From Hippophae tibetana (lineage: Eukaryota > Streptophyta > Magnoliopsida > Rosales > Elaeagnaceae), in contig CM072801.1 of assembly GCA_037013495.1 (NCBI GenBank), positions 83,251,816 to 83,315,815 on the forward strand: a stretch of 64,000 nucleotides of DNA. Direction: 5' to 3'. Positions 38,145 through 47,746 of the stretch are shown piece after piece (within the stretch, counting starts at the first letter, position 1; each line of letters starts with the position of its first letter). A program made the translations under genes and the position numbers. The notes beneath the pieces were generated by a model. The model saw only the letters and a program-made list of their open reading frames with translations, was not told the origin of the DNA and made no database searches.

Positions 38145-39751
38145 CAATAATTGTTGGCCTCGGAATGGAACCTGATTTCTGTTCCCAAATTCCATCGCTT
38201 ACATAACTTATCGAGGCTTTTAACATTTTGTCGTAAATTTCCGGTTTACTTACCTTCGATTTGCTTCAATAGAGCTGTCAATGAGATATTGGTTCTGAAA
38301 AAGGTTTCTTTATTTATTTGGTCATTAAATCTGTATTCTTCCTAAAAACGTATGGGAGCATAAACAGAAAGGGGCTAGTTTTCAAAAGTTCAAAAATACG
38401 AAAACATTTGATGAATCAGACTTCAAACATCAAATGACCATAACTTTTGACTCGGGTATCGTAACGACTATTATAATATATCAAATCGAAGCTCGTCTTG
38501 ATACATACAATAATTGTTGGCCTAGCATTGGAACCTGATTTCTGTTCCCAAATTCCACCGTTTACATAAGTTATCGAGGGTTTTAAGATTTTGTCGTAAA
38601 TTTCCGGTTTACTTACCTTCGATTTGCTTCAATAGAGCTGTCAATGAGATATTGGTTCCGACAAAGGTTTCTTTATTTATTTGGTCATTAAATCTGTATT
38701 CTTCCTAACAACGTATGGGAGCAGAAAAAGAACGGGGCTAGTTTTCAAAACTTCAAAAATACGAAAACATTTGATGATCAGACTTCCAACATCAAATGAC
38801 CATAACTTTTAATTGGGGTATCGTAACGACTATTATAATATATCAAAATCGGAGCTCGTCTCGATCCATACAATAATTGTTGGCATCGGAATGGAACCTG
38901 ATTTTTGTACCCAAATTCCATCGCTTACATAACTTATCGAGGATTTTAAGATTTTGTCGTAAATTTCCGGTTTACTTACCTTCGATTTGCTTCAATAGAG
39001 CTGTAAATGAGATATTTGATCCATACAATAATTGTTGGCCTATCATTGGAACCTGATTTCTGTTCCCAAATTCCATCGTTTACATAACTTATCGAGTCTT
39101 TTAACATTTTGTCGTAAATTTCCGGTTTACTTACCTTCGATTTGCTTCAATAGAGCTGTCAATGAGATATTGGTTCTGAAAAAGGTTTCTTTGTTTATTT
39201 GGTCATTAAATCTGTATTCTTCCTAAAAACGTATGGGAGCATAAACAGAAAGGGGCTAGTTTTCAAAAGTTCAAAAATACGAAAACATTTGATGAATCAG
39301 ACTTCAAACATCAAATGACCCTACCTTTTGACAGGGGTATCGTAACGACTATTATAATATATCAAATCGAAGCTCGTCTTGATACATACAATAATTGTTG
39401 GCCTAGCATTGGAACCTGATTTCTGTTCCCAAATTCCACCGTTTACATAACTTATCGAGGGTTTTAAGATTTTGTCGTAAATTTCCGGTTTACTTACCTT
39501 CGATTTGCTTCAATAGAGCTGTCAATGAGATATTGGTTCCGAAAAAGGTTTCTTTATTTATTTGGTCATTAAATCTGTATTCTTCCTAAAAACGTATGGG
39601 AGCAGAAAAAGAAAGGGGCTAGTTTTCATAATTTCAAAAATAACAAAACATTTGATGAATAGGACTTCCAACATCAAATGACCATAACTTTTGACTGGGG
39701 TATCGTAACGACTATTATAATATATCAAATCGAAGCTCGTCTCGATCCATA
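38145..39751 (+). repeat. 881-bp local duplication in the transition zone
   Basis: The monomers at 38145 and 38508 correspond to those at 39026 and 39389, both at an 881-bp offset. Shared private marks are TTTTAACATTTTG, GGGAGCATAAACAG, CAAAAGTTCAAAAATACG, GATACATACAATAATTG and ATTCCACCG. The offset is not a multiple of 363 because the truncated monomer at 38872 lies in between. Confidence 0.85.
38872..39025 (+). repeat. Truncated monomer, 154 bp (about 209 bp lost)
   Basis: The monomer runs normally from its head to GAGATATT, then jumps to TGATCCATAC, the last bases before the next head. The intact P monomer reads GGATCCGAC at the left breakpoint, and the right side reads TGATCCATAC, so a shared GATCC lies at the join. 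The conserved GACCATAAC block and the inverted repeat are lost from this unit. Confidence 0.85.
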
Positions 39752-40114
39752 CAATAATTGTTGGCCTCGGAATGGAACCTGATTTCGGTACCCAAATTCT
39801 ATCGTTTACATAACTTATCGAGGGTTTTATGATATTGTCGTAAATTTCCGGTTTACTTACCTTCGATTTGCTTCAATAGAGCTGTCAATGAGATATTGGT
39901 TCCGACAAAGGTTTCTTTATTTATTTGGTCATTAAATCTGTATTCTTCCTAAAAAACTATGGGAGCAGAAAAAGAAAGGTGCTAGTTTTCATAACCTCAA
40001 AAATAACAAAACATTTGATGAATTAGACTTCCAACATCAAATGACCATAACTTTGGACTGGGGTATCGTAACGACTATTATAATATATCAAATCGAAGCT
40101 TGTCTCGATCCATA

Positions 40115-40478
40115 CAATAATTGTTGGCCTAGCATTGGAACCTGATTTCTGTACCCAAATTCCATCGTTTACATAACCTATCGAAGGTTTTAAAGATTTT
40201 GTCGTAAATTTCATGTTTACTTACTTTCGATTTGAATCAATAGAGCTGTAAATGAGATATTGGATCCCACAAAGGTTTCTTTATTTATTTGGTAAATAAA
40301 TCTCTTATCTTCCAAAAGAAAAATAAAGAAGGAAAACAAAAAGGGCCACTATTCATATTTTTAAAAATGACAAAACATTTGGTGAATCACACTTCAAACA
40401 TTAAACGACCATAACGTTTGACTGGTTCATCTTAACGACTATTATAATATATCAAATCGAAGCTCGTCTTGATCCATA
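40115..40478 (+). repeat. Hybrid monomer with an X-type second half inside the transition zone
   Basis: The head and first half follow the local monomers (GGCCTAGCATTGG, CATAACCTATCG, TTTCATGTTTAC). From about 40291 it turns into the X subfamily: GGTAAATAAATCTCTTATC, TTCCAAAAGAAAAATAAAG, ACATTTGGTGAATCACAC and CATTAAACGACC. The next monomer (40479) is back to the local type. It is the leftmost X sequence in the window, about 2 kb before the X/Y zone proper. Confidence 0.8.
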
Positions 40479-42659
40479 CAATAATTGTTGGCCTAGAATT
40501 GGAACCTGATTTCTGTTCCCAAATTCCATCGTTTACATAAGTTATCGAGGGTTTTAAGATTTTGTCGTAAATTTCCGGTTTACTTACCTTCGATTTGCTT
40601 CAATAGAGATGTCAATGAGATATTGGTTCCGACAAAGGTTTCTTTATTTATTTGGTCATTAAATCTGTATTCTTTCTAAAAACGTATGGGAGCAGAAAAA
40701 GAAAGGGGCTAGTTTTCAAAACTTCAAAAATACGAAAAAATTTGATGATCAGACTTCCAACATCAAATGACCATAACTTTTAACTAGGGTATCGTAACAA
40801 CTATTATAATATATCAAAATCGGAGCTCGTCTCGATCCATACAATAATTTTTGGCCTCGGAATGGAACCTGATTTCTGTACCCAAATTCCATCGCTTACA
40901 TAACTTATCGAGGCTTTTAAGATTTTGTCGTAAATTTCCGGTTTACTTACCTTCGATTTGCTTCAATAGAGCTGTCAATGAGATATTGGTTCCGAAAAAG
41001 GTTTCTTTATTTATTTTGTCATTAAATCTGTATTCTTCCTAAAAACGTATGGGAGAAGAAACAGAAAGGGGCTAGTTTTCAAAACTTGAAAAATACGAAA
41101 ACATTTGATGAATCAGACTTCCAACATCAAATGACCATAATATTTGACTCTGTATCGTAACGACTATTATAATATATCAAATCGAAGCTCGTCTTGATCC
41201 ATACAATAATTGTTGGCCTAGCATTGGAACCTGATTTTTGTTCCCAAATTCCATCGTTTACATAACTTATCGAGGGTTTTAAGATTTTGTCGTAAATTTC
41301 CGGTTTACTTACTTTCGATTTGAATCAAAAGAGCTGTAAATGTGATATTGGATCCGACAAAGGTTTCTTTATTTATTTGGTCAATAAATCTGTATTCTTC
41401 CTAAAAAACTATGAGAGCAGAAAAAGAAAGGGGCTAGTTTTCATAATTTCAAAAATAACAAAACATTTGATCAATAAGACTTCCAACATCAAATGACCAT
41501 AACTTTTGACTGGGGTATTGTAATGACTATTATAATATATCAAATCGAAGCTCGTCTCGATCCATACAATAATTGTTGGCCTCGGAATGGAACCTGATTT
41601 CGGTACCCAAATTCCATCGTTTACATAACTTATCGAGGGTTTTAAGATATTGTCGTAAATTTCCGGTTTACTTACCTTCGATTTGCTTCAATAGAGCTGT
41701 CAATGAGATATTGGTTCCGACAAAGGTTTCTTTATTTATTTGGTCATTAAATCTGTATTCTTCCTAAAAAACTATGGGAGCAGAAAAAGAAAGGTGCTAG
41801 TTGTCATAACTTCAAAAATAACAAAATATTTGATGAATTAGACTTCCAACATCAAATGACCATAACTTGTGACTGGGGTATCGTAACGACTATTATAATA
41901 TATCAAATCGAAGCTTGTCTCGATCCATACAATAATTGTTGGCCTAGCATTGGAACCTGATTTCTGTACCCAAATTCCATCGTTAACATAACCTATCGAA
42001 GGTTTGAAGATTTTATCGTAAATTTCCTGTTTACTTACTTTCGATTTGAATCAAAAGAGCTGTAAATGTGATATTGGATCCGACAAAGGTTTCTTTATTT
42101 ATTTGGTCAATAAATCTGTATTCTTCCAACAAAAAACTATGGGAGCATAAAAAGAAAGGGGCTAGTTTTCATAATTTCAAAAATAACAAAACATTTAATG
42201 AATGAGAGTTCCAACATCAAATGACCGTAACTTTTGACTCGGGGATCGTAACAACTATTATAATATATCAAATTGAAGCTCGTCTCGATCCATAAAATGA
42301 TTGTTAGCCTCAAAATGGAACCTGATTTCTATACACAAATTCCGTCGTTTACATCACTTAAAGTGGGTTTTAATTTTTTATCGCTACATTCCATTTTACT
42401 TAATTTCGATTTTATTCAATAGAGCAGTAAATGAGATATTGGTGCCCACCAAGGTTTCTTTATTTATGTGGTAAAAAAATCTCTTATCTTCCAAAAGAAA
42501 AATAAGAGAAGAGAAACAAAAAGAGGCTACTATTCATATTCTAAAAAATGAAAAAACATTTGGTGAATCACACTTCAAACATTAAACGACCATAACTTTT
42601 GACTGGTGTATCGTAACAACTATTATAATATATCAAATCAAAGATCGCATCGATTAACA

Positions 42660-43010
42660 CAATTAGTGTTGGCATTGCAATGGAACTTGATTTCTGTACC
42701 CAAATTTCATCGTTTACATAACTTATCGAGGGTTTTCATATTTTGTCATAAATTTCCGGTTTACTTATTTTCAAATTGATTCAATAGAGCTGTAAATGAG
42801 ATATTGCTTCCGATAAAGGTTTTTTTCAATAAATCTCTATTCTTCCTAAAACAATATGGAAGCAGAAAAAGAAAGGGGCTATTGTTCATATTTTCAAAAA
42901 TAACAAAACATTTCATGAATAAGACTTCTAACCTCTAATGACCATAACTGTTGACTGGGGTATCGTAACGACTATTATAATATATCAAATCGAAGCTATC
43001 CCGATGCACA
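42660..43010 (+). repeat. Y monomer with a short internal deletion (351 bp)
   Basis: The unit has Y marks but reads AAAGGTTTTTTTCAATAAAT where intact Y units read GGTTTCTTTATTTATTTGGT before CAATAAAT. About 12 bases are gone from a T-rich stretch, which suggests slippage. Confidence 0.75.
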
Positions 43011-44419
43011 CAATAATTGTTGGCCTCGCAATGGGATCTGATTTATGTACACAAATTCCATCGGTTACATCACTTAAAGAGGGTTTTAATTTTTTATTGC
43101 TACATTCCGTGTTACTTAATTTCCATTTTATTCAATAGAGTAGTAAAGGAGATATTGGTGCCGACCAAGGTTTCTTTATTTATGTGGTAAAAAAATCTCT
43201 TATCTTCCAAAAGAAAAATAAGAGAAGAGAAACAGAAAGGGGCTACTATTCATATTCTCAAAAATAACAAAACATTTGGTGAATCAAACGTCAAACATTA
43301 AACGACCATAACTTTTGACTGGCGCATTATAACGAATATTATAATATTTCAAATCGAAGATCATATCGATCCACACAATTAGTGTTGGCCTTACAAAGGA
43401 ACCTGATTTATGTAACCAAATTCTTGCGTTTACATCACTTAAAGAGGGTTTTAATTTTTCGTTGCCAATTTCCGTTTTACTTACTTTCGATTTTATTCAG
43501 TAGAGTAGTAAAGGAGATGTAGGTTCCGGCAAAGGTTTCTTTATTTATGTTGTCTATAAATCTCTTATCGTCCATAAGAAAAATAAGAGAAGAGAAACAG
43601 AAAGGGGCTACTATTCATATTCTCAAAAATTACAAAACATTTGGTGAATCACACGTCACACATCAAATGACCATAACTTTTGACTGGTGCATCGTAACGA
43701 CTATTATAAAATATCAAATCGAAGCTCATCTCGATCCACACAATAATTGTTGGCCTCGCAATGGAACCTGATTTCTGTACACAAATTCCATCGTTTACAT
43801 CACTTAAAGAGGGTTTTAATTTTTTGTTGCTAATTTCCGTTTAACTTAATTTCTATTTTATTCAATAGATCAGTAAAGGAGATATTGGTACCGGCCAAGG
43901 TTTCTTTATTTATGTGGTAAATAAATCTCTTATCTTCCAAAAGAAAAAAGAAGAGAAGAGAAACAGAAAGGGGTTACTTTTCATATTCTAAAAAATGACA
44001 AAACATTTGGTGAATCACACTTCAAACATTAGACGACCATAACTTTTGACTGGTGCATCGTAACGACTATTATAATATATCAAATTGAAGATCGTATCGA
44101 TTCACACAATTAGTGTTGGCCTTGCATGCTAACCTGATTTCTGTTACCAAATTCCATCGTAAACATAACTTATCGATGGTTTTCAAATTTTGTCATAAAT
44201 TTCCGGTTTACTTACTTTCGATTTAATTCAATAGAACTGTAAATGAGATATTGGTTCCAGTAAAGATTTCTTTATTTATTTGGTCAATAAATCTCTATTC
44301 CTCTCTAAAAAAATATGGGAGCAGAAGGAGAAAGGGGCAAGTGTTCATATTTTCAAAAAAAACAAAACATTTGATGAATCAGACTTCCAATCTCTAATGA
44401 CCATAACATTTGACTAGGG
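42961..44419 (+). repeat. 1459-bp X-X-X-Y segment, copy 1
   Basis: Monomers start at 43011 (X), 43376 (X), 43741 (X) and 44107 (Y). The unusual GAAGCTATCCCGATGCACAC before the first X and the ATGGGATCTG in its head occur only here and in the second copy, 1459 bp on. The middle X has its own marks: TTATTCAGTAGAGTAG, GGTTCCGGCAAAGG and TCTTATCGTCCATAAG. Confidence 0.9.
43196..43225 (+). other. X-specific 8-bp inverted repeat with 14-base spacer (example)
   Basis: TCTCTTAT (43196-43203) is the reverse complement of ATAAGAGA (43218-43225), with CTTCCAAAAGAAAA between. It is found in most X monomers. The same place in Y and young monomers (ATTCTTCCTAAAA) has no such symmetry. A purine-rich run follows it. 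Confidence 0.75.
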
Positions 44420-45886
44420 TATCGTAACGACTATTATAATATATCAAATCGAAGCTATCCCGATGCACACAATAATTGTTGGCCTCGCAATGGGATCTGA
44501 TTTATGTACACAAATTCCATCGGTTACATCACTTAAAGAGGGTTTTAATTTTTTATTGCTACATTCCGTGTTACTTAATTTCCATTTTATTCAATAGAGT
44601 AGTAAAGGAGATATTGGTGCCGACCAAGGTTTCTTTATTTATGTGGTAAAAAAATCTCTTATCTTCCAAAAGAAAAATAAGAGAAGAGAAACAGAAAGGG
44701 GCTACTATTCATATTCTCAAAAATAACAAAACATTTGGTGAATCAAACGTCAAACATTAAACGACCATAACTTTTGACTGGCGCATTATAACGAATATTA
44801 TAATATTTCAAATCGAAGATCATATCGATCCACACAATTAGTGTTGGCCTTACAAAGGAACCTGATTTATGTAACCAAATTCTTGCGTTTACATCACTTA
44901 AAGAGGGTTTTAATTTTTCGTTGCCAATTTCCGTTTTACTTACTTTCGATTTTATTCAGTAGAGTAGTAAAGGAGATGTAGGTTCCGGCAAAGGTTTCTT
45001 TATTTATGTTGTCTATAAATCTCTTATCGTCCATAAGAAAAATAAGAGAAGAGAAACAGAAAGGGGCTACTATTCATATTCTCAAAAATTACAAAACATT
45101 TGGTGAATCACATGTCACACATCAAATGACCATAACTTTTGACTGGTGCATCGTAACGACTATTATAAAATATCAAATCGAAGCTCATCTCGATCCACAC
45201 AATAATTGTTGGCCTCGCAATGGAACCTGATTTCTGTACACAAATTCCATCGTTTACATCACTTAAAGAGGGTTTTAATTTTTTGTTGCTAATTTCCGTT
45301 TAACTTAATTTCTATTTTATTCAATAGATCAGTAAAGGAGATATTGGTACCGGCCAAGGTTTCTTTATTTATGTGGTAAATAAATCTCTTATCTTCCAAA
45401 AGAAAAAAGAAGAGAAGAGAAACAGAAAGGGGTTACTTTTCATATTCTAAAAAATGACAAAACATTTGGTGAATCACACTTCAAACATTAGACGACCATA
45501 ACTTTTGACTGGTGCATCGTAACGACTATTATAATATATCAAATTGAAGATCGTATCGATTCACACAATTAGTGTTGGCCTTGCATGCTAACCTGATTTC
45601 TGTTACCAAATTCCATCGTAAACATAACTTATCGATGGTTTTCAAATTTTGTCATAAATTTCCGGTTTACTTACTTTCGATTTAATTCAATAGAACTGTA
45701 AATGAGATATTGGTTCCAGTAAAGATTTCTTTATTTATTTGGTCAATAAATCTCTATTCCTCTCTAAAAAAATATGGGAGCAGAAGGAGAAAGGGGCAAG
45801 TGTTCATATTTTCAAAAAAAACAAAACATTTGATGAATTAGACTTCCAATCTCTAATGACCATAACATTTGACTAGGGTATCGTAA
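44420..45886 (+). repeat. 1459-bp X-X-X-Y segment, copy 2
   Basis: Monomers start at 44470, 44835, 45200 and 45566, each exactly 1459 bp after its partner in copy 1. By eye only a few bases differ, for example CACATGTCACAC at about 45110 against CACACGTCACAC, and GAATTAGAC at about 45836 against GAATCAGAC. The match starts near 42961/44420 and fades near 45887, where GTAATGAC and GAAGCTCGCC replace GTAACGAC and GAAGCTATCC. This is a very recent event within an old, diverged zone. Confidence 0.9.
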
Positions 45887-46270
45887 TGACTATTATAATA
45901 TATCAAATTGAAGCTCGCCTCGATCCAAACAATAATTGTAGGCCTCGCAATGGAACCTAGTTTCTCTGCACAAATTCCATCCTTTACATCACTTAAAGAG
46001 GGTTTTAATTTTTTGTTGCTAATTTCCGTTTAACTTAATTTCGATTTTATTCAATAGAGCAGTAAAGTAGATATAGGTACCGTCCAAGGTTTCCTTATTT
46101 ATGTGGTAAATAAATCTCTTATTTTCCAAAAGAAAAATTAGAGAAGAGAAACAGAAAGGGGATACTATTCATATTCTAAAAAATGATAAAACATTTGGTG
46201 AATCTTACTTCGAACATTAAACGACCATAACTTTTGACTGGGGTATCGTAACGAGTATTATAATATATCA

Positions 46271-46290
46271 AATCGAAGATCGTATCGATT
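46271..46290 (+). other. AATCGA/TCGATT dyad at the X-to-Y junction (example)
   Basis: AATCGA (46271-46276) and TCGATT (46285-46290) are inverted repeats around an 8-base spacer. A weaker form, ATCGA...TCGAT, is found in units ending AATCGAAGCTCGTCTCGATC. Before several Y2 monomers it becomes a perfect 10-base palindrome GAATCGATTC (61484-61493). Many young monomers have ATCGGAGC or ATAGGAGC and have lost the symmetry. Confidence 0.65.
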
Positions 46291-47384
46291 AACACAATTA
46301 TTGTTGGTATTGCAAGGTAACCTGATTTCGGTACCCAAATTCCATCGTTTACATAACTTATCGAGGGTTTTCATATTTTGTCATAAATTTCCGGTTTACT
46401 TACTTTCAAATTGATTCAATAGAGCTGTAAATGAGATATTGGTTCCGACAAAGGTTCCTTTATTTATGTGGTCAATAAATCTGTATTCTTCCTAAAAAAA
46501 ATATGGGAGCAGAAAAAGAAAGGGGCTAGTGTTCATATTTTCGAAAATAACAAAACATTTGATGAATCAGACTTCCATCATCAAATGACCATAACTTTTG
46601 ACTAGGGTATCGTAACGACTATTATAATATATCAAATTGAAGCTCGTCTCGATCCATAAAATGATGTTGGTCTCGGAATGGAACCTGATTTCTATACACA
46701 AATTCCATCGTTTACATCACTTAAAGAGGGTTTTAATTTTTTATCGCTACATTCCATTTTACTTAATTTCGATTTTATTCAATAGAGCAGTAAATGAGAT
46801 ATTGGTGCCAACCAAGGTTTCTTTACTTATGTGGTAAAAAAATCTCTTATCTTCCAAAAGAAAAATAAGAGAAGAGAAACAAAAAGAGTCTACTATTCAT
46901 ATTCTAAAAAATGACAAAACATTTGGTGAATCACACTTCAAACATTAAACGACCATAACTTTTGACTGGTGTATCTTAACGACTATTATAATATATCAAA
47001 TCAAAGATCGCATCGATTAACACAACTAGTGTTGGCATTGCAAGGTAACTTGATTTTTGTACCCAAATTCCATCGTTTACATAACTTATCGAGGGTTTTA
47101 AGATTTTTTTGTCAATTTCCGTTTTAGTTACTTTCGATTTGATTCAATAGAGTTGTCAAGGAGATATCGGTTCGACAAAGGTTTCTTTATTTATGTGGTC
47201 AATAAATCTATATTTATCCTCAAAAAATATGGGAGCAGAAAAGGAAAGGGGCTAGTTTTCATAATTTCAAAAATAACAAAACATTTGATGAATCAGACTT
47301 CCAACATCAAATGACCATAACTTTTGACTGGGGTATCGTAACGACTATTATAATATATCAAATCGAAGCTCGTCTCGATCCATA

Positions 47385-47746
47385 CAATAATTGTTCGCCT
47401 CAGAATGGAACCTGATTTCTGTACCCAAATTCCATCGTTTACATAGATTATCGAGGGTTTTAAGATTTTGTCATAAATTTCTGGTTTACTTACCTTCGAT
47501 TTATTCAATAGAGTTGTAAATGAGATATTGGTTCCGATAAAGGTTTCTTTATTTATTTGGTCAATAAATCACTATTCTTCCTAAAAAAATATGGGAGCAG
47601 AAAAAGAAAGGGGCTAGTGTTCATATTTTCAAAAATAACAAAACATTTGATGAATCAGACTTCCAACCTCTAATGACCACAACATTTAACTAGGGTATCG
47701 TAATGACTATTATAATATATCAAATTGAAGCTCGCCTCGATCCACA
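47385..47746 (+). repeat. X-head/Y-body recombinant monomer, structurally like the young array
   Basis: The head reads CAATAATTGTTCGCCTCAGA and then ATGGAACC, as in X. From TACCCAAATTCC onward it has the Y body and tail (TATCGAGGGTTTTAAG, CTTCCTAAAAAAATATGGG, CATTTGATGAATCAG). The switch lies between about 47408 and 47425. It also has TTACCTTCGATTT, the form found in the young zones, where other Y monomers here have TTACTTTCG. It makes a YY neighbour pair with the monomer at 47023. Monomers of 1-37 kb have this same head and body combination. Confidence 0.75.

Larger units (their letters stand above)
37055..42294 (+). repeat. Transition zone of diverged monomers without stable higher-order repeat
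   Basis: Monomers start at 37055, 37418, 37781, 38145, 38508, 38872 (truncated), 39026, 39389, 39752, 40115, 40479, 40842, 41204, 41567 and 41930. Single-base differences become frequent and no multimer repeats more than once. Heads of the form GGCCTAGCATTGG are common here (38508, 39389, 40115, 41204, 41930), and the k monomers of the young zone carry the same head. TTACTTTCGATTTGAATC in the monomers at 40115, 41204 and 41930 approaches the Y subfamily of the zone to the right. Confidence 0.88.

Noticed and set aside
206-38195. Recurring 69-codon reverse-strand reading frames
   Set aside because: Present only in monomers that happen to lack one stop; no family resemblance and no signal other than repetition.
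371-38345. Recurring 64-codon forward reading frames, one in most monomers of the young zone
   Set aside because: They start at TTG, not ATG, recur with the repeat period, end at the same stop in each unit, have no recognisable domain, and vary at codon positions as the repeat does. They are by-products of the satellite.
43547-45230. Two identical 74-codon frames 1459 bp apart
   Set aside because: The identity comes from the recent 1459-bp segment duplication, not from coding constraint.
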